This document shows, one piece after another, positions 1 through 12,174 of a stretch of DNA of 64,000 nt; positions within the stretch are counted from its first letter, which is position 1; every line of letters starts with the position of its first letter. The position numbers were made by a program, and so were the translations under genes. This DNA comes from Mauremys mutica. Taxonomy: Eukaryota; Chordata; Testudines; Geoemydidae. The DNA is taken from positions 147,011,012 through 147,075,011 of the forward strand of contig NC_059073.1 in assembly GCF_020497125.1 (NCBI RefSeq). Reading direction: 5' to 3'. The notes beneath the pieces are model-generated. The model was not told the DNA's origin, searched no databases, and saw only the letters and a program-made list of their open reading frames with translations.

Positions 1-539
1 ACTGGCTGGAATCTCCTGACGCTGAGTCGTGTGTGTGCGAACACGACAAGGCTCTTGTACCACCCACCTCCCTGCAGCTAGTCACAGCCATTCACAGCTG
101 GACGGCTCGACGCCCCCATCACAGCTTTGGAGGGGAGAGTTTGGCTCCCGGTGATACCGTTGCCCAGGTGAAGAAGCACCGTGTCCTAGGCAGAGCAAGA
201 GGCTCCCAGGCTGCCATCGCTAGGAATGGGGGGTTCTTAACTCCAGCAAACAGCCCAATCAAGGCAAGGCAGTTGGCATTTTTCATGAGTTAGCCTTTAA
301 CTTAACCTGTTAACGCAGCTGAAAACTCCCAGCAGCCCTATCTGCATCCTGGGATCCATTCCTGGCTCTCTGCCACTGCCTGACTTCACGTGGCTGACCT
401 GCGCAGGCCCAGAGGCAGAAACATAGGTGTGTAGGGAACAGCCAACGTTCTGCCAAACCAAAGCCTATGGGATTGGGTGGCAGCTGAGCAATGGTTTTGT
501 AGATCATAGTAATGCCTAAGTCTCTTTGTGAATCTGGCC
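1..539. other. Non-coding, nothing recognised
   Basis: Short chance open frames only. I see no domain, RNA gene or clear repeat. Confidence 0.5.
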
Positions 540-1660
540 TTAGGGCTTGTCTACACTGGGGGGGGGGGGTAACCTGGATGAAGTCGAGTTAATCTGGTTT
601 GAAAACACTTGTGTACACACGACGCCGTCCATGAGAGTGCGTTAATTCTGCACTGAGTGTCAACCCTGCCGTTCTATTTCAAAGTGAACTGACTTTGCTG
701 GGAGTCGAGATAGTTCAGTGTGTTTCGTGTGCATCCGATGCTGCTTTGGTAGTCCTCCAATGGCTGTCCCACACTGCTTTGTGTCTGGTTACCTGGGTGC
801 CTTCCTCTGCTCTGGGCTCACGTTGCGCGGGGACAGATTTTGCCCCTCTGCCCTGGAATCGAGCATAGCACAAGAGGTGCGGTTACCCCAGAAGCCCTCC
901 GACATGCCTCAAACAGCCACCTGCAGCCGTGCTGAGAGAGAACGCCCGGAGGCAATACAGGCAGCTGCAGCAAATATTACTGTCTGGGCAGCAGGCACCA
1001 CCGCAGTGCTGTCACCAGGGCCCCAGCCCAGCTCTGCAGCCCTTGGCCAACCCAGGCTACTGGCCCGGGCACACCAGCACCTCCCCTTCCCTGTGCCCCT
1101 GCCAAAGCGATCCCGGGCCAGGCCCTTTGCAGACCTAAGCTCACGATACTGAGAACTGCACCTGGGAGCCCAGTCTGAGCCCTCAGCTGCCTTGGCACCG
1201 TGGAGCCTGGCACTCGACCCCAGAAGGCCCATGAGAAAGGAGAGGCAGACGCCTGTGACTTCCAGCCCCCTGCCCCGGGTCCTGCCCTGCTGCACTTGGA
1301 TGTTTTGTTTGGCTGTTGTTTTAACTGAAGGTTTCTTTGTAGCTGTTAGACACCAGATTGGTTCAATAGATTGTTTCATTATGAAACAATTTTGTTGCAT
1401 TATAGTTTCATTTAAAGGTTTATTTTTGCTTATTTTATAATGGATTTTCAGTGTTTGTTATTGAAAAATTCCTGTGGAGTCGACAGTGCTTTAAACACAG
1501 AAATTCATTCCGTGTCCTATAATCTGTACGGTTTTACAAAAGCACATAGGCAAAGACACGCTGCCAAATAAGGAACGCCACAGCGTTGAGCTTCCCTTGC
1601 CCATGAACAACACCGACCCACTCCCATCCCATCCACACCCCCATCCCTCTCCACAGACTA
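540..1660. repeat. Possible degenerate DNA-transposon-derived sequence
   Basis: The stretch opens with TAGGGCTTGTCTACACTGG at about 540, a sequence that looks like the terminus of an abundant turtle DNA element. It then carries frames with no conserved domain that I can name. It abuts the Harbinger transposase fragment on the minus strand at 1,690-1,910, so it may be the rest of the same decayed element. No terminal repeats or target duplication were found. Confidence 0.3.
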
Positions 1661-1689
1661 GCAGCTAGAGCTCCGGCTGCACAGTTTCA

Positions 1690-1910
1690 AGCCTGAGACT
1701 CAAAATAAGAGCAACAAGCGGTGTCATTTTGCAGGGGCTGCCCAAACCGCTGAGCGCGGCTCTGCACCTTACAAATACAGCGCAAAACAACCTACAGGTA
1801 TCATCTTTGGGATGTTCTTTTCTGCTGCTTCCAACCTGTTCCACAAACAGCGCCACCTTCCTTTCAAATGGCCAAATGCACGCTCCAGTCCCATCCTGCA
1901 GCTACTGAAA
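1690..1910 (-). pseudogene. PIF/Harbinger DDE transposase C-terminal fragment
   Basis: On the minus strand, just below 1,910, the frame reads ERAFGHLKGRWRCL. This is the block around the third catalytic acid (E) of the DDE_4 (PIF/Harbinger) transposase superfamily. The fragment then decays by frameshift. The first two Asp residues and the rest of the protein are absent, so it is a fossil. It lies 35 bases from a CR1 fragment. Confidence 0.6.
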
Positions 1911-1944
1911 CAACAGTTCAACTAGGCAAATGCAGGTGAGATGA

Positions 1945-2215
1945 AATTACAAGAAGGTGGGTACACAACTGGCTGAAAGATCGTACACAAAGAGTAGTTA
2001 TCAATGGGTCACTGTCAAACTGGGTGGGCAGGGTCCCGCAGGGCCTGTCCTCGGTCCAGTACTATTTGGTGTTTTCATTAATGACCTGGATAGTGGAGTG
2101 AAGAGTAAGCTTATAAAGTCTGCAGATGACACCAAGCTGGGAGGGGTTGCCAGCACTTTGGAGGACAGGATTACATTTCAAAATGACCTTGACAAATTGG
2201 AGAATTAGTTAGAAA
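1945..2215 (+). pseudogene. CR1 LINE reverse transcriptase fragment
   Basis: The frame at 1,957-2,208 contains GPVLGPVLFGVFINDLDSG, then SADDTKLGG and the LEDRI...DLDKLEN stretch. These are blocks of the CR1 reverse transcriptase palm. The catalytic FADD is SADD here. Both ends are truncated. It is a dead 5'- and 3'-deleted copy. Confidence 0.85.
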
Positions 2216-3169
2216 TCAGATGAAATCCTCACACACCTGCATGACAACAGCCCCAACACACAATTTTCCCAGGCCAAACCAGTTGGCTCTGGACCAGTAG
2301 CGTTTGGGGGGACAGTTTCCAGGTGCCAACAGCGACCCCCTTGTCCACATGTATGGGGCACCGCATGTTAGCACAATGACGCTGCAGTCCAGAGTTAATT
2401 CAGCACATTCTCCAAAACGGCCGCCTTCCCCATCCTGAAATTCTCATCCCAGGTCTGCAGAGCAATCATTTCCTCTCACCCCTCGCTGGTGTCCCAAGCC
2501 CAGAAAGGGTGCTCCAGGAACCAGGCTGGTATTATCAGCTGCTCAGTGTCTGCCTCTTCTTCCTTGTCTTCGTCCCACGTACTCAGCTCGCGCGGGAAGA
2601 GCCCTGCTGCTGACAAATCTGCTCAGTGGTGCGACAGGCAGAGTCTGCAGCCAAATTCATCCAGCGTGGAGTGGTGAGGGCAGCCCCTGCATTTGGGATT
2701 GCCAGCATGGCATTTGAATTTGTTTCAGGCCCCACCTGTGACTCTGGTGGCCAAATGCCCAGCTTGCCCTGCTTTGTGGATGGCAAGCAGGGCTCGCCGC
2801 CTCCCTGTGCCCAGATTTAGGCACCAATCTCTGCGAGGGGGCGAGATGCCCCTCATTCTAGCCCCCAAGTTACCCACCTGCCCTGGAAGGCCTCGCCCCA
2901 GGGAGCTGCTCTGGGGACTCGCTGGCCTGTGGCCACCTTGCCCGCTGACTGGGGTGGGGCTGTCTCGGCACTGCAGGGCTTGGCCGGGCTGGGGCCGGTA
3001 GCTCCCCTTAGCTGCCCCCAATTTGCAAATCATAGGGCTGGCGAGTGCAGGGGAAGGTGGGGAGCTGCTATTGCCTCTTCCACTCCAGGGGCTGGGCCCT
3101 GGGTCAGCAGGGGGCTGGTGGGAGGGCGGGGGGGGGGGGCTGAGGGAGGCGGGGAAGTTTGGGGGGATC
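2216..3169. other. Upstream flank of PURB, nothing recognised
   Basis: Unique-looking sequence rising in GC and G-runs toward the CpG island (poly-G near 3,128-3,139). There are no domains, RNA genes or clear repeats. The open frames on both strands overlap each other and look like chance. Confidence 0.5.
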
Positions 3170-3299
3170 AGCTCTGTATGGGCCAGGGAAGCGGCCAGGC
3201 TGAGGCAGCTCTGTAGCGAGGTGGGGGGCGGGGCTGGGCCGGCCTGTGGGGGAGGGGCTGGGGCCTGTGAGGTGGGGGCTGTAGGGGCGGGGCCAGGGC

Positions 3300-3545
3300 C
3301 TGGCGTGGGGGAGGGGGAGGGAACGCGGCTCTAATACGATGACGCCGCGCGGTGACGTCGCGGTGCTGCAGTGACGTCACCTTTGTCGCAACGGGGCGGG
3401 GCGGGGCGCAGAGCGCGCGCCCCAACCCCCGCGGGGCGGGGCCCGCCGCACGTCGCCCGCTTCCGGCGCGCGCGTAGGCCGGCGCCGGAAGCGGGGCGGG
3501 GGGGCGCGCGGCGCGGCGCGGCGCGGCTCGGGCGGGGGCGAGAAG
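3300..3545 (+). promoter_or_regulatory. PURB: PURB promoter and 5' UTR: CRE cluster, GC boxes, ETS sites
   Basis: This CpG-rich stretch lies directly upstream of the PURB ATG. I see three TGACG-type sites within 40 bp: TGACGC at 3340, TGACGTCG at 3353-3360 and the full palindromic CRE TGACGTCA at 3372-3379. GC boxes (GGGGCGGGG type) lie near 3392-3410 and 3431-3441. ETS-type sites are CTTCCGG at 3460-3466 and CCGGAAG at 3485-3491. The start codon sits in AAGATGGCGG, which resembles a YY1 site. No TATA box is evident, so a dispersed CpG-island start is likely. The transcription start cannot be fixed from sequence alone. Confidence 0.7.
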
Positions 3546-4475
3546 ATGGCGGACGGGGACAGCGGCAGCGAGCGCGGCGGCGGCGGCGGGTTCGGCGGCC
3601 CGCGCGGGCCGGGCCCCGAGCAGGAGACACAGGAACTGGCCTCCAAGCGCCTGGACATCCAGAACAAGCGCTTCTACCTGGACGTGAAGCAGAACGCCAA
3701 GGGCCGCTTCCTCAAGATCGCCGAGGTGGGCGCGGGCGGCTCCAAGAGCCGCCTCACGCTCTCCATGGCCGTGGCCGCCGAGTTCCGCGACTACCTGGGC
3801 GACTTCATCGAGCACTACGCGCAGCTGGGCCCCAGCAGCCCCGAGCAGCTGGCGGCGGCGGCCGGGCCGGGCGAGGAGGCCGGGCCGCGCCGCGCGCTGA
3901 AGAGCGAGTTCCTGGTGCGCGAGAACCGCAAGTATTACCTGGACCTGAAGGAGAACCAGCGCGGCCGCTTCCTGCGCATCCGCCAGACCATCAACCGCGG
4001 CCCGGGCCCGGGCTTCCCCGGCCCGCCCGGCCTGCAGAGCGGCCAGACCATCGCGCTGCCGGCCCAGGGCCTCATCGAGTTCCGCGACGCGCTGGCCAAG
4101 CTCATCGACGACTACGGCGGCGACGAGGAGGAGCTGGGCGGCCCGGGCGGCGGCGCGGGGCTGGGCGGGGAGCTGCCCGAGGGCACCTCCATCACCGTGG
4201 ACTCCAAGCGCTTCTTCTTCGACGTGGGCTGCAACAAGTACGGCGTGTTCCTGCGCGTCAGCGAGGTGAAGCCGTCCTACCGCAACGCCATCACCGTGCC
4301 CTGCAAGGCCTGGGCCCAGTTCGGCGGCGCCTTCTGCCGCTACGCCGACGAGATGCGCGACATCCAGGAGCGCCAGCGGGACAAGCTCTACGAGCGCCGC
4401 GCCGGGCCGGCCGGGCCGGGCAGCGGCAGCGGGGCCGGCGACGACTCCGACGGGGACGACGTGGACGACGACTGA
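3546..4475 (+). CDS. PURB: PURB, transcriptional activator protein Pur-beta, single exon, intact
   Basis: The 309-residue open frame runs from ATG 3546 to TGA 4473-4475. PURB binds purine-rich single-stranded DNA and RNA in nucleus and cytoplasm and, with PURA, represses smooth-muscle and cardiac contractile genes (family knowledge). The sequence shows a Gly-rich N-terminus (residues 11-24) and three PUR repeats at about 29-95, 115-190 and 208-280. Their cores are [36 protein letters not shown] and [18 protein letters not shown]. An acidic Asp-rich tail covers 299-309. Gly/Pro-rich linkers separate the repeats. The start fits because [15 protein letters not shown] is the usual PURB N-terminus and the context AAGATGG is strong. 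The length is close to the mammalian protein (about 312). No intron is seen, as expected for PUR genes. The Gly-rich N-terminus and linker favour PURB over PURA or PURG. Larger open frames here in other frames are GC-rich shadows. Confidence 0.97.
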   Translation: MADGDSGSERGGGGGFGGPRGPGPEQETQELASKRLDIQNKRFYLDVKQNAKGRFLKIAEVGAGGSKSRLTLSMAVAAEFRDYLGDFIEHYAQLGPSSPEQLAAAAGPGEEAGPRRALKSEFLVRENRKYYLDLKENQRGRFLRIRQTINRGPGPGFPGPPGLQSGQTIALPAQGLIEFRDALAKLIDDYGGDEEELGGPGGGAGLGGELPEGTSITVDSKRFFFDVGCNKYGVFLRVSEVKPSYRNAITVPCKAWAQFGGAFCRYADEMRDIQERQRDKLYERRAGPAGPGSGSGAGDDSDGDDVDDD

Positions 4476-7400
4476 GCGGCGCCCCCGGCCGGGGAGCCGC
4501 AGCCGCCGCCACCCCCAGCCCCGGCCCCGGCGGAGAGAGAATCCAGCTTCACCGCAGACACCGACCGCCCCCAGGCCCGGCCCCCGCTGCCCGGATCCCT
4601 CCCCGGCCCCTTTCGAGATCGTGTCCCCCCCCCGCCCCCGCCCCCGCCATGGAAACCAGCATCCCGGCGGCCGCGCCGCCGCCGAGCGCTTGAAAAGAAG
4701 GGAGAGGCCGCCGCAGCTATCCAGATCCGAGGGTGCAGGTCGCGATGGGGAAGGAGATCGGGCCTAGCCGGGGCGGGAGGGGAATCCCGGCAGCTTCGGG
4801 CCTAGTGTTGGGACGAGCCTGTTTCCGGACCAACGACCATTCTGTCCTTTCCTTTGCAGACTTGTTTTCTGGGATGCAAACTGCTCCGCTCCGGGCGCTG
4901 CCGGAACCGGTCAGCGAGCGAGTTCCCGCTGGCAGCGTGCTGAAGATTGAGACACTTTCTTGTTTTGATTTTTTTGTTTTTAAACATGGGGGTTGCGAAG
5001 AGGTAGGTTCAAGGAAAAACAGGCATAAAGCACAAGGAAAGCTGAGTGGATTGGTTGCTGCTCACTGAAGTTCTTCCCCTTCTCTCCAAGTAAGGTGGTC
5101 TTGGAAAAGAAACGGCGTTAGCAGTAGGGAGAAGCAAGAGCCAACTCTCTCTTGGCTCCAGTGGGTTGACCCAGCCAATAAGTGGAATCCAGCCTGTGAG
5201 CTGGGTTTTTAAATCTTTAAACCATAACTTGGTTGAGAACAGCAACATGTGGCTACAAGTCTAGTCTGTGAAAGAATGACTGGCACAAAGTGAGACATGA
5301 GCATCATTCATCTTCAGTGGAAATCAGTGGACATGTTCGACTATGAATCTAAACACCAAGAACCTCAGGTCCAGAAGTCCATCGCTTGTTCTTTTACAAG
5401 TTTTTAAAAAGAGAAGAGAACTCAATCTGTTTCCTCAGTACCTCACATTGTGTTAACAGCAGAGTTGGCAAAAATGCACGGATGGATTGTACAGAGCAGC
5501 ACACAACCTGTGGGAGCTTCAGATCCATCGCTGAAAAGGAGCAGAAACAAAATGAATAAGCTCTGTGACTATAAATACACCCTAGCAGCATTTTTTTACC
5601 ACCTTGAAATTTCACCATAGACTGGCTACTGCCAATTCGTCCAGCTGTCACTCCAGAAGTCAGTTGGGGCTCTTTCCAGGGAGCGCCACTTCTGTATTTT
5701 AAATGGATTTTTCACTCTAAAATGATTTTTTTAGCTAATCAAGTCAACCCTACCCCTCCAGAAAGGTATTTCTAGACACCTAGTCACATACTAGTAACTT
5801 TGAACTGAATGGAGAGTGTGCTATTCATTCCAAAGTTCCAGGTATTACTTGGGTGACATCATAGAATCTTTCATATTTTTTTTTAAACTGTGCATGCCTG
5901 TCCTTTATTTGAGCTGCCTTTTAATTTATTGCATACCCTTATTACCTTATGTTGTTATTACTCTACCTATACTATCTTTATTTTGTATTTATTGGAAAAT
6001 AAGGAACATACAAAAGGCTTTTTTTTTTTAATGCAGTTGTGGCTGGGGGGGGAGATTGGGTAGGATTTTAAAAATATAGCTTTTGAGATAACTGATTTTA
6101 TCACTATCAGAACATTAACCACGAGTTTGTTTCAGCCACAGACCTGTATTGTTGCCCTTTTAAAAACTAATTATTTCCTCCTGGTGTCCATGGTAGGTCT
6201 TTTTAACACCAATTTTTAAAGATAATTTTTTTTTAATTCTTCTCCGTTGCAAAGAACCGGGTTTCCTAAACTGTACGGGAGCAATAGTTTTTCTTGATGT
6301 TTTAATTACATCCGTATACTTGTACTGTATTTTGTACTCTAAGGCAGCTGTTTTCAATAATGTCCTGCTGTATTTACCTATGTATTTCGTTCACATGTGT
6401 TCAGTTCTTTGCTGCGGAGAACAAATTGCCACCGTTTCAGCAGACAGAAGGGCTGAGACATCACAGCACTTAGGGGTGTAGAAAACTCTGCGTAACTAAT
6501 TACAGATTGCAGGCAGCCATGAGAATTGAAGGCTGCAGACATTGGGTGTATAGTGGTGTAATTTTTCCATTCATTTTAAAACTATGTACAATTTATGTAT
6601 AGACCAACAACTTGTTTTGTTGCTTCAATGGTGATTGACCTTTTTCGTTGCTCAGCTGCAGTGAGCCAATTCACTTTTTGCGAAGATGCAGTACCTCTCC
6701 TTTTCAAGAGGATTCTATTTTTTGGCTGAATTGCAGTAACTAGCCTTACCTTTCTACTTATGTGGTAGCGACAGGGTCTTGATAGTCCCTTGCCAGTGGC
6801 TACATAAGCTATCATTAGCTGTCTAGGAAGTATGTGGAAGTGGACAGAAGCATATATCATTGTATGCCAAGAACACGGCCATATATGGCACCAGCTTTGG
6901 CAACCAGAAGCATTTCTTCTGTAGTCATTAGACCAGATAAGTGATGTATCGATGTACAAAACTCCTTTACAGCTCAGTTTGGCCTTCCAGCAAACATCAG
7001 GTGTGGTCAGAATGCAGTGTGTTTCCAGAAGAAATTTTATATTCAAAACTGTTAACCTGCCTGTATCCAACTAAGCTATCTTGAAAGGTGGGTTGATAAG
7101 TCTTAACTGCTGTTGATTATCTCTTCTTACAGCGGGTTCATGGCCAGTCTTCCCTCTGCGGGAAGATGGAGCCCAATTCTAGTGGCACAAGGCCATGTTG
7201 AGTACAGTGGTTCACTGACTGAGGAAATCATTCCCTGTTGTTGGGGGTGAGGCAACTGGAATCTGGAGACAGGGTAGGTGCGGCCGAAAGGAGGGAGTTT
7301 GCCTCAGAACTGCAGAATTTCTGCAGAGATTTTTAATTTTCTATTGTACTTGGGCCTACTCTGAATATTTCTTGTGAGATGCAAAGAGGATCATTCAGAA

Positions 7401-10400
7401 ATACGTATTGGGTTATAAATTAAGTGGATTGATTCTGCTGGGGCTCCAGAAGGTCCCCACAATCCACAGCCTGTTAAAAATTACACTGTATATTTTACAG
7501 TGCATCATTCTGACACTAATTTGTAACATGTTAGTTATTCAGAACAGTCCTATTTCTATAGAATCTGGCATCACAAGATTGGGATATCTCGATGTGACCA
7601 GTATATCCATTTACTCCAGGCAAGCATGTTAACTGGATTGTTTGTGGGATAATCAAACAGTTCACCTTGATCCTTAAGCAAGTCCTGTATAGTTAAAAGG
7701 GGGAGGAAATTTGCTCCATTCTTGGTGTTACTGCTGGGATCGAGAAGGTGACCTCTGCAACAAGAAGGGTTGGACACTTCTTTAAAAAAAAAAAAAAATC
7801 CTCATAAATTTGGATTCTGTAGAAAAATGGCAAAACACCTCTGGAGAGGAGATTTCCTGAATTTATGGAACTTCCAGATTTCTGTTGCCCCTGGAATGAC
7901 GGTTCCAGAATGCAACTATGTCAAAGCATCTGCTGTACAAAACAAAATGTAAATCTTGTATAGCACTAAACCCTCCAATGTAAATACTCGAGGCGTACAG
8001 GTATAAATCCCCGTAGCGTTACGGGTTGGTGTTCTGTTCCATAGGTGTTTGCTGCAAAAGGATTCCTGCTGCAGCGGCAGGAGCTGCCTTTAAAAAGCAG
8101 GCAGCACTGTCAGTTATCCAGGAATTCTTTTGTAATAAATCACAGGCCTTGTTAAGGAAGAGATTCAAGCTTCTGCTTCAGTTTCCCTCCCAAAAAACAC
8201 GTAATTATCCTGTCTGATTTTCAAACGTTCAGGGTAAGGGGCACAAGAGGCTGGTTACAATAAATCCCCTCATATTGAGTGGCCCATCGACGACTGCACA
8301 CTTTCGATATTGTAATAGCTGAGGAGGACTTGCTAAAATGTGATCTTTTCCCATCTGAAACAAGGGTGTAGAATCTGATCTACACAAAGGATTATAAAGT
8401 GACTGACAACTCACAAACTACTTTGCTCTTGAGAGTGGCAGTTTCTTGATTATTTTTTGTTTAAATTTTGGTGGAAAACTGTTCAGTGCATAGTATATGC
8501 ACAGACGTCTTCTCTTACAAGTGTAACAGAATTATTATGGTACTTTATCTGATGCACAATTAATCTCTCAGCAGATATTCATTGAAAAACAGTGTGGCCT
8601 TGAGTCTAACTTGTGGGGGAGGGGAGAGGAAAATCTAGAGGTTTTCCTATATAAAAATGGCACTTTTTTGGCTGTAAATTGTTGTGAGTTCTTAGTAGTA
8701 AACGTTATCCTGATATGCCTCTTCTTAAGCAGGTGAACAATCTTAGTGTCTTGTCATATGCTCTTTGCTACAAACATTAGTATAATGAAAATAACTGATC
8801 TGATGTTAGGTTTAACTGTTTGAATTGATGAGAAGACCCCCTGGTAAATGGGTTTTTAAAAGTACAGATCCATTTAAGAATACTGCTATAAACTTGCCGC
8901 GTACGTAATTTTAGTTGTAGACAGCAGATCCTCAACCTGTTGCACTCAGTTTCCTCTTCCTCGTGGAGTCAGATGCTCATATCTTTAGGCAGGTGAATGT
9001 CAAAAAGCTGTGGCAGTTTCTGCATTGTGTGTATACCAGTCCGAGAGGTAGTGTTGCTCGTTCGGTGTCTTCAGTAGGACGTTTGCCAGGTAAACACCCT
9101 GAACCCTTCCCCTGCTCCCTTTCCCAGCGAATGCTCTAATCTGATTCCAGGTCTTCTAATCTTATTTAGGATGCCTGGGAGAACTTTGTGTTGGCAAGAA
9201 TACTGTACCTAAAGCTGGGTTTTGAAAATTACCGGAGACCCATTTTATTTGTCTTTTAAAACTGCATACTGCTGAAAGAACAATTTTTTTTGTACTGGTT
9301 TATGAGGATGGGGAAGACATGACTCTGGTAAAAGAACAGAAGCCCCATTCCTCTGGTCAGGTTGTGACAAATCTCACAGCTCCTGCACTTTCTGGTTTCA
9401 GCCCACACAAGAAAATACCAAAAAAGTACTGTGACAAATGCTGCTTTGCTTTGTGTGTGGTGTTCTGACTGGTCAGACAGCCTTGTACTGAAACCTCAGC
9501 CCTCTTGCACATGGTTTCCACTCCAAAGAGGTTTGGGATCAGAGGCAGGAATCGGGACCTCTGAGCATGGTCACTAATTACTGCCTCTTACCCATGTGGT
9601 AGCAATTATTTTGCCACTGGCACTTAGCTTTGGTTTTTTTTACCTGTATATTGTGAATGGCTTAATACCGTGTAGTCCTATTTAAATTGTAACATGGAGC
9701 AGTGCCTAGATTCACCCCCCAAAACTCATGACAAATTTTGGTCTAATCCCCTTGCCAAAATTTCTCTCCGTCTCTTTAAACTGCGAGAGAGACTCTCCCC
9801 CGTATGTTACTATGAATGCGCCCAAATTCTTCAACCTGTCTGACGTGGTGGATTTTGCAGCAGCCTCAGTGAGTTAAAAGGAGCTAATGCACCGCAGGCT
9901 GATGGGATCTTAGTGGTTCCTGACCATTTAGAAGTACATGAACTCCCCCACTCTTAAAGAATCTGTTGCTTTTTACAGCCTGGCAGAGTCCCAGGGAAGA
10001 CTTGGTACCAGAGGCACAGCGACCTTACGCTGATGAAGAAACTCATGCTTTCAAGTGGTCTTTTGCAAGGCTTCCTTGTAATTCCAGGAGGATTTTATTT
10101 TTTGAGTTGTATTTTTCTTAGTCGTTCTCACTGCCTTCCCCTCTCCTTTTTAACCCGTGCAGTGAGTGAGCTCAAGTTTCTTCTTTTAAAAACTGAAACT
10201 CACCTGGCGATCGCATCGGAAGTTCCACAGAAGGAACATAAAAGCGACGTGCATTTGTCACAGGCGACTTGTAATATGCTGCTATCTAGCCTTAATCTCT
10301 TACGTACTGTATCTACAGAGGAAAGCAGCCCACAGGTAAGCAGTAAGGTGCTCTGCCTTTTCAAAGCTCCTGCAGGTTGCACAGAGGCTGTTTTCTCAAT

Positions 10401-11700
10401 TACTGCTGCTCTGTGTATGGCAAGATAGAGAGAGGGAGTTGAAATTTGCAAAGAGAGCTTAATTTCCAACAGCGGCTATCCCGCCTCATATTAACCTCGG
10501 AGAATTTCCAAGGCCAAATGTTTAATTTCCTGCTCTGTGCTGTGGTGAAAGGCCCATCTGGCTCGAAAATCCTGCCTTTGATTGTATGTGGGAATCACAA
10601 GAAGAATAGAGCTTAGTCTGTTTCAGTTCTTCCTGCTCCTTCCCCCCCACCCCGCTCCATAATTGGAACAGCTGGATTCAAGCAGTGGTAACACTGTTTT
10701 AGCATAAATATATAGAGGAGTCGAAGCGGCTCTGTCTGGGATTCTATGGGTGCCATACCAGCTCTTTTTGTGTGGCGGCCGGGTGGGAGAAGTGCTCATT
10801 AGTTAACGACACTAACATGTAACACTTCCTCCCTCCCTCCTGGTATGTTAGAAATAGAATGGGTGCTAGTGCCTATTCTGGTCTGTTACGCTGCTGTCCT
10901 TCTGGGCTGAGCCACTGAAGCCAACAGTTACACCAGTGTCAACGTGGTCCCAGATCAGAATGGGCAGGGACCTTTTATTGTGGGGAGGTAGGGAATCCGC
11001 TCCTGAAAATGTGCTGTACTGGCAACGCTCATGCGCTGTCCGTCCTCCGAACGCGTTTGGCATGATTTGATTGGTGGCTCTCACGGCTTGGCTGGTTAGA
11101 ATAGTGCTGGCTGGAAAGTTAAGGAGGCAAAAAGATCAGCTTCATTTTTATGCCCCCAAGATGCATCTCTGCTACCTCCTACCACTGGTATTAATGTAAC
11201 TCATTGCCAGGATGTGTCTCCCTATGCTAGGTGTAGCACACAGCTTCCTTTGTCCTTTGCTCGCAAGTGTCTCAACCTCTGTTGGCCGGTATTTGTGCAT
11301 TTAGATGACAGCCGGAGCAGTGCAGTACTGTGAGCCTGGCCGGCGATCGAGGGAGATGCTTTGCTGGGTGGAATGTATGCTTTTTAAGAGGTGGGCACAT
11401 CGTTTAATTTGGTACAAGATTCATGATTGATTGTGCAAGTGACATAACGTTGATCATACTTGGATGTAATTGACCCATATGTAAATATACACATGCCTGT
11501 ACATTGTATACATAGAGACGTCTGTGTACATGTGTATGTATTTATCAAACCTGTTCTCTGCTCATAGTAACTGCAAACATAGATCTACTTCTCTAAAGCT
11601 CCCCTATAAATGCTCGAAATGAATTTGTAGGAAATAGGACTGGTGTCAGGAATATCTGCTGAGAGACCAAAAAGTTCACTTTTAAGTACCTTGATTAAAG

Positions 11701-11735
11701 AATAAAGTTTATTCCTCGTTTATTTTTTTAATAAA
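11701..11735 (+). terminator. PURB: Alternative poly(A) signals
   Basis: Two AATAAA hexamers, at 11,701-11,706 and 11,730-11,735, lie about 450 bases before the distal signal. They could give a slightly shorter 3' UTR. The second runs into an A-tract that could also cause internal oligo-dT priming. Confidence 0.4.
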
Positions 11736-12168
11736 AAAAAATGCACTTTAACTGGCAAAACACATGGCTGCAAGGTGCAGTTCAAACCGATGGAAACATG
11801 TGAAAGTGCAGCAAACCGATCAGAAATATTCCTTTCTCACTTGTCAAGCAAAACGCTGAAAACTATTCAAACACCTGAGTCCAAGCTGCCCGGTTTTGTC
11901 TTGCTGCCTGTTGGTTGAAGCTCAGATTCTGATTCCCTTTTTTGAGGCTAGCAGGGCTGCTTTCCAAGAGCAATGTGAACACAGCCGAGCGACAGGCTGT
12001 TGACAAAATGACGGCAGGTCCTGGATTTACCACTAGCGAACTAGCGAAGCGATCGATGAAATCAAACCATGCTAAGAAAGCCTCATGCTAGTGAGCACTC
12101 CGTACAGTAGCAGATTTTTGCAAATGGAGTTTTACAGTCTATATTTAAAAAATTGTATGTTTGTAACA

Positions 12169-12174
12169 AATAAA
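12169..12174 (+). terminator. PURB: Distal poly(A) signal of PURB
   Basis: AATAAA followed by TG-rich sequence some 20-35 bases on (TGACATGCTGTCGTCTG). It is the last good signal before CR1 debris begins at about 12,300, so it is the best candidate for the main distal cleavage site near 12,190. Confidence 0.7.

Larger units (their letters stand above)
3170..4720. other. CpG island over PURB promoter and coding exon
   Basis: CG dinucleotides are very dense from about 3,300 to 4,720, covering the promoter, the whole coding exon and the first 250 bases of the 3' UTR. They fall off sharply on both sides. The borders are estimated by eye. Confidence 0.85.

Noticed and set aside
3168..3815. 215-codon minus-strand frame over the PURB promoter and 5' coding region
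   Set aside because: Low-complexity Ala/Pro/Arg product caused by CpG richness. No conserved motif.
3371..4693. 440-codon open frame on the plus strand overlapping PURB
   Set aside because: It is a frame shadow of the GC-rich PURB exon. Its Arg/Pro/Gly-rich product has no domain, while the 309-codon frame gives a full PURB protein.
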